A stretch of 44,795 nucleotides of DNA from a virus: positions 1 through 44,795 of IMG/VR virus record IMGVR_UViG_3300036828_000354. The stretch is one strand, 5' to 3'. Made by a program: the position numbers and the translations under genes. Below are positions 17,289 to 25,341 of this stretch, in pieces (the first letter of the stretch is position 1; each line of letters opens with the position of its first letter). The notes beneath the pieces were generated by a model. It was not told where the DNA came from. It was given only the letters and a program-made list of their open reading frames with translations, and did no database searches.

Positions 17289-17715
17289 CTAACCCCCTTC
17301 TTTCTATGAATTTCCTTATGACCTCTACTCCATGTCCTTTAACATAACAAGGACCTTTTAACAATGGTAATGGATCTTTGTGTTTTCCTACTTGAAATTC
17401 TGCTAACTGTAGAACATTAAGTACGGCTGTCATCTTAACATCAGGATAGTAGATAACATATAAGACAATAGCATTTCTTGACATTCGCTTACAGACTTCA
17501 AACTGACGAATATCATTAACTGATTCCCAAGGATAACAGCTTTGTTCTGTTCCCTTATCTCCTATTTTTGTCTCATAAAAGGTAACGAAGCTATACTTAA
17601 TGTGCATGTTGTCTGGAAGACCTAACATTACCTTATCACTAATCTTGATAACTACTCCGCCTATCTCCTTCTTAATCTTAAAAGCAAGCATCGCGCCAAA
17701 GGTTGATTCTTTCAT
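17278..17715 (-). CDS. PD-(D/E)XK-like nuclease, possible resolvase
   Basis: 145 aa from ATG 17715, chosen because its SD GGAG is well spaced and it forms an ATGA overlap with the upstream 52-aa gene; an earlier ATG at 17733 has no good SD. Core 'GLPDNMHIKYSFVTFYETKIG' gives D-x(n)-E-x-K, followed by 'WESVNDIRQFEVCKRMSRNA', the order seen in VRR-NUC/Hjc-like nucleases. A role in recombination or DNA branch processing is likely but not certain. Confidence 0.6.
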   Translation of the reverse strand: MKESTFGAMLAFKIKKEIGGVVIKISDKVMLGLPDNMHIKYSFVTFYETKIGDKGTEQSCYPWESVNDIRQFEVCKRMSRNAIVLYVIYYPDVKMTAVLNVLQLAEFQVGKHKDPLPLLKGPCYVKGHGVEVIRKFIERRGLDVD

Positions 17716-17870
17716 TGTACTAACTCCAGACATTTTTCTTTAAATGATTTGAATCCACTTTCAACCCAATCAACATGAGCTTTTCCAGGACCAAGATGAA
17801 TCAACCAGGCTATATGCCACATCATTATAGTTGCTAACTTAACAAGAAACCCCTTGTCTTCTTTAGTCAT
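17712..17870 (-). CDS. Hypothetical 52-aa protein
   Basis: ATG at 17870 overlaps the stop of the glycosyltransferase-like gene (ATGA), and its stop overlaps the nuclease start (ATGA). Product begins MTKEDKGFLVKLATIMMWHI and is helical, with a Trp/His-rich middle. The tight coupling on both sides is the main evidence that it is translated. Function unknown. Confidence 0.65.
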   Translation of the reverse strand: MTKEDKGFLVKLATIMMWHIAWLIHLGPGKAHVDWVESGFKSFKEKCLELVQ

Positions 17871-18871
17871 CTCATTAGTTCCTCTATTGTCGTGATCACT
17901 TTTTCTTTTTCAGAAACGTTTGCCTCTAGCCATTCTCTCTGAGCAACGAGTCTTTCATCATATTTCTCTGGGGTATCAAGAGCTTCAAATTCCGCAGGGG
18001 TTCCTTGATATGGCTCACCCATAATAATTGCGTCTCTAGGATCTGAATAGATGATGCTTTCAGCCCAAGCTGAATTTAGATAACGAGTTCTCCACCATCC
18101 AGATCCAGCTGAAGGGTATCCACAAGAAAGAACACCAAAACTTTTAGAGAATAATTCGATGGTCATGTTCTCACTTAACACGAACCCATCGCCCATGCGT
18201 TTGTTACCAACGTAGAAAACGGGCAACTCAAATCCTTGTTTATTGATCCAACGAGTATGATCGGATAGAGCGGCCATAACCCATTGTTTAGTCTTATTAT
18301 AGAAGGTGGGTATAAAAACAGTGGGATACTTGACCCATCTTGAAGGGTCAACAGTGACCAAATTGGCATTGTAGTTTCCTCTCATTAAGAATTCATGATC
18401 ACCCCAAGGAAACATAGGAGCTAATACAGGAGCATTATTCCCAGCTACGTCAATTGACATCATCAAAGATAAACTACTATAGGTTTGTTCTATAATCTCT
18501 GGATCATATGGAAAATTCTTATAGTCAAGATATCTTAGCCACCTGATAAGAGTATATCTAACTGACGGACCGAAGTTACAAAAACTCCAATCATCTGCAA
18601 AGACTGCAAATTTTCCTTCCATCTGACTCATCGCGTAATGAGTCTCAGGAACATTACCTGAAGACATAGAGTTAAGAGGAGCGACTCCAAGAAAAGCATA
18701 GTTATACTTCCATGTTAAGTCTTCTCCAATGATTACTTTTCTCCTCTCTACATCATGCCCCATGTCTTTTAATATGTCTTCTAATAAATAAGAGAATGTC
18801 ATATAGTCACCTCGGACTTTAGTACTACCTGACATTCTGCTAGTGTAGCCAGAGATTAGAATCTTACCCAT
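17867..18871 (-). CDS. Glycosyltransferase-like protein, possible DNA-modifying enzyme
   Basis: 334 aa. The N-terminal 'KILISGYTSRMSGSTKVRGDY' and 'FSYLLEDILKDMGHDVERR' look like the first Rossmann half of a GT-B enzyme. The C-terminal 'FSKSFGVLSCGYPSAGSGWW', 'ESIIYSDPRDAIIMG' looks like the donor-binding half, ending in long helices. T4 alpha- and beta-glucosyltransferases share this fold and act on hydroxymethylcytosine in DNA. Linkage to the nucleotide genes supports that role, but sequence similarity to them is not evident by eye. Confidence 0.6.
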   Translation of the reverse strand: MGKILISGYTSRMSGSTKVRGDYMTFSYLLEDILKDMGHDVERRKVIIGEDLTWKYNYAFLGVAPLNSMSSGNVPETHYAMSQMEGKFAVFADDWSFCNFGPSVRYTLIRWLRYLDYKNFPYDPEIIEQTYSSLSLMMSIDVAGNNAPVLAPMFPWGDHEFLMRGNYNANLVTVDPSRWVKYPTVFIPTFYNKTKQWVMAALSDHTRWINKQGFELPVFYVGNKRMGDGFVLSENMTIELFSKSFGVLSCGYPSAGSGWWRTRYLNSAWAESIIYSDPRDAIIMGEPYQGTPAEFEALDTPEKYDERLVAQREWLEANVSEKEKVITTIEELMR

Positions 18872-19193
18872 CTAGGTCTCCCCATTCAAGATATGATGAT
18901 TCTCCCATAGCTTCTTCAACTTCTTCTTTGGTTCTAAGTAACTTATCTATAAATTCTTCTTTGATCTTAACGTTTTCAGGAACTTCGGCTCCTAAAGCTT
19001 CTCCACCTGGGTTGATCTTAAGAGAATGAGTTTTCATTATAGCCATAGCAAATCCAGGTGCTTTAACTATATTCGCTCCAAGAAACCTACCTGGATCAGC
19101 AAATGAGATATAGAACAATTTCTCTGGTTGACCTTGTTCTTCAGCTATCATCTGCACCATTCTTATAACTGCAGGTACGGTATCATCTGTCAT
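18864..19193 (-). CDS. Hypothetical protein
   Basis: 109 aa. Contains 'FYISFADPGRFLGANIVKAPGFAMAI', which looks like a compact alpha/beta fold, and an acidic helical C-terminus (RTKEEVEEAMGESSYLEW). Overlaps both neighbours slightly in the same operon as the polymerase. No recognised family. Confidence 0.75.
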   Translation of the reverse strand: MTDDTVPAVIRMVQMIAEEQGQPEKLFYISFADPGRFLGANIVKAPGFAMAIMKTHSLKINPGGEALGAEVPENVKIKEEFIDKLLRTKEEVEEAMGESSYLEWGDLDG

Positions 19194-19456
19194 CTCGTAA
19201 CCGCCTTTGGAAACTTATTCAGAATAGTTAGAAGAATTAATCCCCAATGAGAGATCACCTGATAACCTTCATATTTGGTAGCAAGACCTCTAACTACAAG
19301 ATCTGATCTACCCTGCTTACTAGCTAAGTTACCATCCCATGTAACAATCGTAAGTTGAATCAAAACATCTTTTTCCGCACCTGATAACTCATCCCATATT
19401 TTCTGAGCCTCAGGTAAAGTCAATGCCATCCATACTACATCATTTAGTCTCTTCAT
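19190..19456 (-). CDS. Hypothetical protein
   Basis: 88 aa, mostly helical, Trp-rich (VVWMAL, KIWDEL, TWDGN, SHWGLI). Start overlaps the upstream stop and its stop overlaps the downstream start (ATGA), so it is translationally coupled. No recognised family. Confidence 0.72.
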   Translation of the reverse strand: MKRLNDVVWMALTLPEAQKIWDELSGAEKDVLIQLTIVTWDGNLASKQGRSDLVVRGLATKYEGYQVISHWGLILLTILNKFPKAVTR

Positions 19457-19671
19457 CTTGCGACCTCAGCTTTAATTTCTGGAATATATTTCTCAACAGC
19501 ATTCGTAGCAATTATGTCGCATTCTTCCCAAGTAGATCTAAAGTTTTGCTTAGACTTAACTAAGATACTAATATTTCCTGCTTCAACTGTTAATTCACCG
19601 AGTTTAGAATTGACGTATTCGGCTATTAATTCTTTAATCTTTTTCTGATCAATTTCTACTTTTATCTTCAT
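19453..19671 (-). CDS. Hypothetical protein
   Basis: 72 aa from ATG 19671, chosen because GGAGGTG lies 8 bases upstream and it forms ATGA with the polymerase stop; a longer frame to 19731 would lie inside the polymerase. Begins MKIKVEIDQKKIKELIAEYV, with beta strand then helix. Unknown function. Confidence 0.72.
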   Translation of the reverse strand: MKIKVEIDQKKIKELIAEYVNSKLGELTVEAGNISILVKSKQNFRSTWEECDIIATNAVEKYIPEIKAEVAR

Positions 19672-21566
19672 TCTGTACACCTCCTCCAATTTTCTCCTAC
19701 ACTTACTTGCCACAGAAGTGGTACGCGGCATGGAATACGCGCGTCAGGAGCCTCAAGTAACTCTTTGAAATCTTTGCTTTTGGACCTGTCTTCGATATCC
19801 CCATCAATCTCATCGTGTACAGTAGCCCGAAGGACCATCGTAAGAAATTTACGGTTTCGGTAAGTCTCGAGTAGCTTGACCTTAAGAGTATCGGCTGCGG
19901 TTCCTTGGATAATTGCGTTAAGAGCTGAGTGTAGTCGCTCACCGGTGGGATACCTTCTGCGTCGGCCCATGACCGTATGGACATACCCGCGATTCTTTGC
20001 AACTCGCATTGCCTCTTGAGATAACTTCTTAGCCTCTGGAAATTTCTCATCGTATTCCTTTGAAATTGCAAAAGCTCTTTGCATCGCACAAGTTGAACGA
20101 TGATTAGCTTTACACCACTGATCTCCTGGAGGAACTCCACAATTGCAAGGACAACCTAATTTCCGGGCAAGTTTGGGAATACCCATCGTGTACAACTTGC
20201 CGAAATTGTTATGCTTTGCATCTTTTCTCTTCTGACCGAGGAGATCTGCAACGAGTTGATGAAAGTCCATCGTCGGATCTTTACAATAATCCGCAATGAG
20301 TCTGTCAGACTTACTGTAATGCGCAAACCAACGGAATTCAATCTGAGAAGCGTCAGCCGAAACGTACAGTTTTCCGTCGTCTGGGATGAATAGTTCTCGG
20401 ATGATCCAGGCTGCGATTTCATATTCCTCCAGTTGACTCTCAACCTTCATTACTTGCTGAACGTTTATACCCTTCTTCTCTTTTCCTCCAGAAGAAGCAT
20501 AACGTCCAGTGACTGTTCCAAACTCGTCACTTCTTAATTGATGAAGCTGATATCTTAGAATGTTATTAGCATCTAATAGATTACGATACTTTATAAGATA
20601 TTTGGTTAATAGTGAATGAAGCTTTCTAGCTAATAGAATAGCTCTAACGCATGGGTGTTGTATTCGTCTGAGATACTCTTCTTCAAAAGTGATGTCGCCG
20701 CCGAGTTCTTCTTCTCTTCTAGGATATTCTAATCCTAAAACATTAAACAATCTCTTAAGATCTGGACCTGAGTTAGGATTGACTCTTACTCCAGTCTGAG
20801 CATACAAAGAAAGAATCGCGGATTGATGTGCCTCTTCAACTTCTTTAATCCATCTTTCTAGTTTAGGTCGATCTATTCGAGCACCGGCTCGTTCCATTGC
20901 TACTGTCGAGTAGATAAGCTGGTCTTCAAGCTCGCAGACAGCAGTAAGTCCTTGACTGTCAATGTCTTTTTGTTGAGTAGTGTCGAGTTCACGGTGTAGG
21001 AAAGCGTCATGTTCTGCATAGGAACCAACCTCGGATGCAGCCATGTCTGCGATGTTGCTTTTGTCGTCTTTTGTTTCTTCTTTTTCGATTCCAAGAATAT
21101 CGTTCGATAGTTGATTGAGATTGAAGCGTCGGCGATTCTCATCAAGTAAAGCCGCTTTGAAAGCAGGATCATGTACTTTAACATCGAGTTCCTCGAGATC
21201 AAGTCCCCAACTATGGCATACTTGAATATCACCCTTCGCGTTGAGAATACTGAGATGTCTGCTCCTAAGATTTCCTTTAGCCCAACGCCGTACGGCGTTC
21301 TCGTCAAGATTTCCCCCAGCTCGGTGACCGACGGGAAGATAGTACCGTTTCCCAAGGGGATCGCAAATTGACATTCCAGCGAGTCTAGCTCGATATATGT
21401 TCTTATTTGGGAGCTCGAATTCAGTATCAAAACCAAACCTCTCAGTCAAAGGTATTTGAGAAAAGTCGGGTAGCTCAGCCGGAGCTACCCAACCAGTAGG
21501 GGCGTGGTTTCCACTAAATAGAGATCCCACCATATCGTCTTTTGGATATTTCTTACTCGGCGACAT
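19668..21566 (-). CDS. polA: Family A DNA polymerase with 3'-5' exonuclease and Cys-rich finger insertion
   Basis: 632 aa. Exonuclease motif I 'FGFDTEFE' near residue 45 and a later 'YAEHDAFLHRELD'. Polymerase motif A 'VSADASQIEFRW' (about 400), motif B 'RKDAKHNNFGKLYTMG' (about 450) and motif C 'TVHDEID' (about 583). Motif A has Ala for the usual Tyr (DASQIE), and motif B ends YT rather than YG. Residues about 470-492 carry CPCNC, QWC and STC, a possible zinc-binding insertion next to the fingers. No 5'-3' nuclease domain. Likely the phage replicative polymerase. Confidence 0.95.
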   Translation of the reverse strand: MSPSKKYPKDDMVGSLFSGNHAPTGWVAPAELPDFSQIPLTERFGFDTEFELPNKNIYRARLAGMSICDPLGKRYYLPVGHRAGGNLDENAVRRWAKGNLRSRHLSILNAKGDIQVCHSWGLDLEELDVKVHDPAFKAALLDENRRRFNLNQLSNDILGIEKEETKDDKSNIADMAASEVGSYAEHDAFLHRELDTTQQKDIDSQGLTAVCELEDQLIYSTVAMERAGARIDRPKLERWIKEVEEAHQSAILSLYAQTGVRVNPNSGPDLKRLFNVLGLEYPRREEELGGDITFEEEYLRRIQHPCVRAILLARKLHSLLTKYLIKYRNLLDANNILRYQLHQLRSDEFGTVTGRYASSGGKEKKGINVQQVMKVESQLEEYEIAAWIIRELFIPDDGKLYVSADASQIEFRWFAHYSKSDRLIADYCKDPTMDFHQLVADLLGQKRKDAKHNNFGKLYTMGIPKLARKLGCPCNCGVPPGDQWCKANHRSTCAMQRAFAISKEYDEKFPEAKKLSQEAMRVAKNRGYVHTVMGRRRRYPTGERLHSALNAIIQGTAADTLKVKLLETYRNRKFLTMVLRATVHDEIDGDIEDRSKSKDFKELLEAPDARIPCRVPLLWQVSVGENWRRCTE

Positions 21567-22008
21567 ATACCTTTCCAGCTACCTCAACTATACATCCCTT
21601 TTCCAAAAGAACTGTTAATCCTGTCTTATCAGCATACTCCTCAACACATAGAACAGTTTGTATCTCAGTATTAGCTATCATCTTAGAGCATATAAAGCAA
21701 GGAGTACAAGAACAGTACATAGCATAAGCCCTACTAAGATCAGCACACTGTAGTAAAGCATTCTGTTCGGCGTGGACTGCCATACAGAGGGAAGTATCCC
21801 CAGGCTTAGAACCAGCGCCCAAACAAGGAACATCAATGCAATGATCGAAATTCTTAGGAACTCCGTTATAGCCCGTGCTAAGGACATGTCCGTCTCGATC
21901 CGTTATAATGGCCCCGACTTTACGTCTAATACAAGTACTACGAGCAGCTACTAACTTAAGCATCTCTAGATAGTACTCAACTTTGGTTAACCTTCCCGGG
22001 GAGCTCAA
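21553..22008 (-). CDS. dCMP deaminase (TTG start)
   Basis: 151 aa from TTG 22008, with GGAGG six bases upstream. Zinc motif 'HAEQNALL' (His79, Glu81) and 'PCFIC' (Cys104, Cys107) are those of ComEB-type dCMP deaminases, which make dUMP for thymidylate synthesis. A CxxC/H-rich middle (FDHCIDVPC) may hold a second zinc. It overlaps the ThyA-family gene by 32 bases and the polymerase by 14, so all three are coupled. Confidence 0.92.
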   Translation of the reverse strand: MSSPGRLTKVEYYLEMLKLVAARSTCIRRKVGAIITDRDGHVLSTGYNGVPKNFDHCIDVPCLGAGSKPGDTSLCMAVHAEQNALLQCADLSRAYAMYCSCTPCFICSKMIANTEIQTVLCVEEYADKTGLTVLLEKGCIVEVAGKVYVAE

Positions 22009-22834
22009 GTAAAACCTCCAATGCGTGACGTTTATCTTGCTCTAGAGCCGTTGCATAACTCTTCCATGGTTCATTTAACACAGCCGTTGGTTCTTTTCTT
22101 CGTAAAATATTAGATAAAGTAAAACTTCCAGGAAGTACATTAGTTATCCTGGGAGAATAGTGATAGTTAGCATCTTCAGAAGTTAACACAACCATTGCCC
22201 CTTGTAGATCTTTTTCGTATAAATGACTAGAGGCAAGATTCATTGTCATAGTTCCTACTTTTAAATCTAGAAAAGAAGCTATGACATTAGTGTACTGACT
22301 AAAAGTAAAGTAATCGTATGGGAATCCTAACCAAACATCTGAACTTCTCATGTTTACTGTGACATGCAACTTTTCATCTCTAACAAGCCATTGAATAGAT
22401 ATCGTACATGGTATGTCGAGAGAATTTTCTGGTGTTGGGGTCCATATTGTTGCAACAGCCTGTCTTGAATCCTGTTTTGCCAGCGTTTCTAAAATGTATA
22501 AAAGCTGAGGTTTAAGACGTGGACCATAGGCTCCTGATAGAACCTGACCATCATCACTGAAATTCTTCATTACTGAGTTATATGAAGTTAAGAAATCTAC
22601 TTCATTCAGTCCGGCTTGAATCCAAAGCCACTCGGCTATCATGAATCTATAATTCAAGTCTCTATTCGGACTTAGAATGATGTTGTTTAAAGCTGGCTCA
22701 ATCTCTACTGTTACGTTCATTATCTCTCTTGTTTTATTTCCCCTAGGAGAAGTATGCGCACCACCTTGAATAAGGAACGACATCATTTTTCTCCACGCGT
22801 GTGACACACTTCCTTCTTTAATCAATAGAGCCAT
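21977..22834 (-). CDS. ThyA-family enzyme, predicted dCMP hydroxymethylase
   Basis: 285 aa. Thymidylate-synthase family blocks: 'GAYGPRL' (about 101), 'RQAVATIW' (about 123), nucleophile Cys143 in 'DIPCTISIQW' and 'MRSSDVWLGFPYDYFTFSQY'. The residue that is Asn in ThyA (E. coli Asn177) is Asp174 here, 31 residues after the Cys; the Cys-Asn and Cys-Asp spacing is also 31 in E. coli ThyA and T4 gp42. That Asp is what shifts T4 gp42 to dCMP. A separate ThyX gene further frees this enzyme from dTMP synthesis. dUMP hydroxymethylation is a less likely alternative. Confidence 0.85.
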   Translation of the reverse strand: MALLIKEGSVSHAWRKMMSFLIQGGAHTSPRGNKTREIMNVTVEIEPALNNIILSPNRDLNYRFMIAEWLWIQAGLNEVDFLTSYNSVMKNFSDDGQVLSGAYGPRLKPQLLYILETLAKQDSRQAVATIWTPTPENSLDIPCTISIQWLVRDEKLHVTVNMRSSDVWLGFPYDYFTFSQYTNVIASFLDLKVGTMTMNLASSHLYEKDLQGAMVVLTSEDANYHYSPRITNVLPGSFTLSNILRRKEPTAVLNEPWKSYATALEQDKRHALEVLLELPGKVNQS

Positions 22835-23744
22835 AGATACGTTCCTTAATGATGTCAGCTAAGACCTGTGGATTTGATCCCTTAAAACGTTTAAGGTAGG
22901 ATGGGTGAGGAATGAATGAAGTCTTATATACCTGACTTGCTCGATCATTGTACCATGCTTGAGCTCCCTGCCCCATTAAGAAAATATGCTCAACTGAAGG
23001 AAGCCAAATCAACATCGAACCTAAAGAATGAGGAATGTTCAAAGGACTATAGGCATTTGAGATAGCAATTTGATGTTCTTCTAATCCAGCCAAAGTTAAG
23101 GCAGTATTAAAGTATCCACTAGATCCATTTAAAGCATGAAATGGAACATCAATACTATCATGATTAGGTCGATCTCCAATAAAGAGAAACTTAGCTTTAC
23201 GAGAACCCACCATTCCTTTAGGAGCTGGCCCATGATTGAATAGTTCCATGTCTCCTAAGATTCTAGTATAGTCAAATTGAGTATAGTCAAGAATTGTTCT
23301 AACATTACCATAACTATAAGTCCAACTAAGATAGGCACTATATACTTTAAGAAGCTTTTCTTCAGACTTAAGAAAATCCTTTGGATCTTGTATTTTCTTT
23401 TTATAGTTTTCTAAGACTGTTCCTTTAGGAGGAAGACAAATATACTGAAGAACATTCTTTGAATCACAGAGCCTCATAAAGAGTCTTTGACCTTCATTAC
23501 CTAGAAGATCCGTTCCTCTAGCAACTGGACCGTAGATTCGTTCACCCAGCCAAAGACGATCATGAACTACATCAGTTTCAGCGTTAATAGACTCGTCAAG
23601 TATCTTAAGATAGTGAGCCACGATATCTGAACCGGGAGGTGGGGGACCCTCATGTTTGTATTCAAAACCACACTTTTCAAGTGCTCTAGCGAAAGTTGTT
23701 TTGCCTCCTCCATCAGGCCCCTCTAGAATTACAACTTGCCCCAT
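22818..23744 (-). CDS. Thymidylate-kinase-like domain fused to uracil-DNA-glycosylase-like domain
   Basis: 308 aa from ATG 23744 (SD GGAGG; shares bases with the upstream stop). Residues 9-17 are the P-loop GPDGGGKTT, and about 62-68 'HDRLWLGE' is the DR motif of TMK/dNK kinases. Residues about 185-285 look like a UDG-superfamily fold: 'KFLFIGDRPN', 'SNAYSPL', 'HIFLMGQGAQAW' and 'PHPSYLKRF'. The kinase half may phosphorylate modified dNMP. The UDG-like half may bind rather than cut a base. The fusion is unusual. Confidence 0.78.
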   Translation of the reverse strand: MGQVVILEGPDGGGKTTFARALEKCGFEYKHEGPPPPGSDIVAHYLKILDESINAETDVVHDRLWLGERIYGPVARGTDLLGNEGQRLFMRLCDSKNVLQYICLPPKGTVLENYKKKIQDPKDFLKSEEKLLKVYSAYLSWTYSYGNVRTILDYTQFDYTRILGDMELFNHGPAPKGMVGSRKAKFLFIGDRPNHDSIDVPFHALNGSSGYFNTALTLAGLEEHQIAISNAYSPLNIPHSLGSMLIWLPSVEHIFLMGQGAQAWYNDRASQVYKTSFIPHPSYLKRFKGSNPQVLADIIKERIYGSID

Positions 23745-24082
23745 CACTTTACCTCCGGCATGGTTATAGCAAAAAAGAAATCACAAACTTGGCACTGACA
23801 GTGGAAGTGCTCGAAAGATATATGAGCACACATGACCTGATGCTTGTGAGTTTTCTTTTCTCCAGAAAATGGATTATGTACTTCATGCTCTATTTCAGCT
23901 GGTCTATTTCCAGGACAATAGGAAATGGGAAAGATACTATGACTCTTAAAGATGTTATCCACAATCTGACACTTGGGACACCTCGCATATGCCACGGGCA
24001 TATGTCTAAAAGGCTTATATTTGAATTGTGGAAATGGAATTACCGGGAGGGAAGGAATGATTTCTTCTAGTTCACTTGACAT
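23744..24082 (-). CDS. Zinc-binding hypothetical protein
   Basis: 112 aa. 'ARCPKCQIVD' and 'HCQCQVCDFFF' give two CxxC pairs, with several His between (HKHQVMCAH). The N-terminus is Pro/Phe-rich. It starts just after the terminator region and its stop overlaps the kinase-fusion start. No recognised family beyond zinc ribbon-like. Confidence 0.68.
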   Translation of the reverse strand: MSSELEEIIPSLPVIPFPQFKYKPFRHMPVAYARCPKCQIVDNIFKSHSIFPISYCPGNRPAEIEHEVHNPFSGEKKTHKHQVMCAHISFEHFHCQCQVCDFFFAITMPEVK

Positions 24083-24127
24083 GTTTCCTCGTCTTACTTC
24101 ACGACTTGTTTACATCGAAAAATATAA

Positions 24128-24160
24128 CAGGGGAAGTGCAAATTTCTTTGCCTTCCCCTG
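24128..24160 (-). terminator. Intrinsic terminator
   Basis: On the - strand CAGGGGAAG and CTTCCCCTG pair perfectly, extended by GCAAA-gaaa-TTTGC with one bulged A, then TTATATTTTTC. It lies 28 bases after the stop of the small basic protein, so it ends that transcript. Confidence 0.88.
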
Positions 24161-24188
24161 CGCAGCTTAAGTAAAGGAGATTTAAAAC

Positions 24189-24605
24189 TTAAGCAGCAGT
24201 CTCAGCCTTCTTCTCCACCTTAGCCGGAGCCGGAGGAATGTTGGCTGTAACCTCATTACCAATCATACCCTTGAGGTGATAGCCTACAGAGGCCTCAACC
24301 GGGGTACGGGATACAAGATTCTCTGTTGCAGCAGCAACCTCAGCTACAGTGAAGTGCTTGTCAGGACCATGCTGCTTGGCAAGCTTCTGAAGAGCACGGA
24401 TAACGTGGCCACGCTGACCGCTATACTTCGCGGCATCAACATCACCAAGAATGCGGTACGTAGCATTCTTGACAGTCACACGGGCCTTACGCTCTTTGGC
24501 CGGCTCATCAATCTTCGTGGTTGCCTTAGGCTGCTCAACCTCAACCTTGTCGCCAACCTTGGTCTTTGTCTGCTCAACCTTATGGTCATGCTTCTGATCG
24601 GACAT
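24189..24605 (-). CDS. Lys/Ala-rich protein, possibly DNA-binding
   Basis: 138 aa. Charged, disordered-looking N-terminal 45 residues and Ala/Pro/Lys C-terminus flank a compact core ('YRILGDVDAAKYSGQRGHVI', 'HFTVAEVAAATENL') that could be a small winged-helix fold. Codons are richer in G/C at third positions than in neighbours, SD AGGAGA is strong and a strong terminator follows, which suggests high expression. No firm family. Confidence 0.75.
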   Translation of the reverse strand: MSDQKHDHKVEQTKTKVGDKVEVEQPKATTKIDEPAKERKARVTVKNATYRILGDVDAAKYSGQRGHVIRALQKLAKQHGPDKHFTVAEVAAATENLVSRTPVEASVGYHLKGMIGNEVTANIPPAPAKVEKKAETAA

Positions 24606-24613
24606 TTCTTCTC

Positions 24614-25231
24614 CTATGCCACTATCTCAAGTATTCCTCGAGCGGCAAATTTATGGATGAAGTAGGTCACCACCCTACCAACATCAGACTTTGTCTTGAG
24701 CGTACCAGTAACTAGGTGAGTTATTTGATAGATACTAGCTTGCCCGTTTTCTCTAAAGGCACTCAGTATAACTAACTGACGACCTTTATAATGTGAGAGA
24801 TCTACATTCTTGGCTAGATTATACTCTCTATTAGCCTTGTTAAAGAGAGTTGAAACTGATTTGTTATGCTCTTTAGTTGTATGCGACGCTATGAATCTCA
24901 TCGCTTCAGTTGTTGAGCACTTGTCTAACTCAGCGATAACGTTTGAAACTAATTGAACTGGAAAGGTTTTCTTATTCTTTACGAATAACTCAACTCGATC
25001 TTTAAAGCTTTTTCTGAATCTTTCGAAATTGAAACTACTTCCTGTTTCATTCTCAGGCCATAAACATTTTCCACGAGATCTGATATAATCATACTCTCCT
25101 AGAATCAATTCAGTTAAGTGAATAGGGTGAAGTAATTGAGCACGTCTATATTTCATCTCAAATACAACCCATACTCCATAGCCTGAGAATGGAGCGTTTT
25201 TGTTATAAGTCGTTACCTCTCGGATTTCCAT
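24614..25231 (-). CDS. Hypothetical protein
   Basis: 205 aa. N-terminal beta-rich region (YGVWVVFEMKYRRAQLL), basic central helices and a C-terminal region 'GQASIYQITHLVTGTLKTKS' that resembles a winged helix. It is the first gene behind the promoter at 25248-25276 and sits next to the possible DNA-binding protein. Function unknown. Confidence 0.78.
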   Translation of the reverse strand: MEIREVTTYNKNAPFSGYGVWVVFEMKYRRAQLLHPIHLTELILGEYDYIRSRGKCLWPENETGSSFNFERFRKSFKDRVELFVKNKKTFPVQLVSNVIAELDKCSTTEAMRFIASHTTKEHNKSVSTLFNKANREYNLAKNVDLSHYKGRQLVILSAFRENGQASIYQITHLVTGTLKTKSDVGRVVTYFIHKFAARGILEIVA

Positions 25232-25247
25232 TAGTCAATCTCAATCT

Positions 25248-25276
25248 AATATAATAATTGTATACCGATCATACAA
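25248..25276 (-). promoter_or_regulatory. Putative promoter
   Basis: TTGTAT (25271-25276), 17 bases, TATATT (25248-25253) on the - strand, about 10-17 bases before the next start. The -35 overlaps the direct repeats at 25273-25294. Sigma70-like pattern only. Confidence 0.5.
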
Positions 25277-25294
25277 CTGTTGTAAACAACTGTT
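25273..25294. repeat. Direct repeat, operator candidate
   Basis: ACAACTGTT occurs twice with GTAA between (25273-25281 and 25286-25294), and the centre also forms the inverted pair GTTGT/ACAAC. It overlaps the -35 of the putative promoter, as a regulator site would. The rest of the 110-base gap (25232-25341) shows no gene. Confidence 0.5.
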
Positions 25295-25341
25295 TTCAAA
25301 TCTTTGGTAACCAAACTTTCGATTACGTAACCGTTTCGTAA

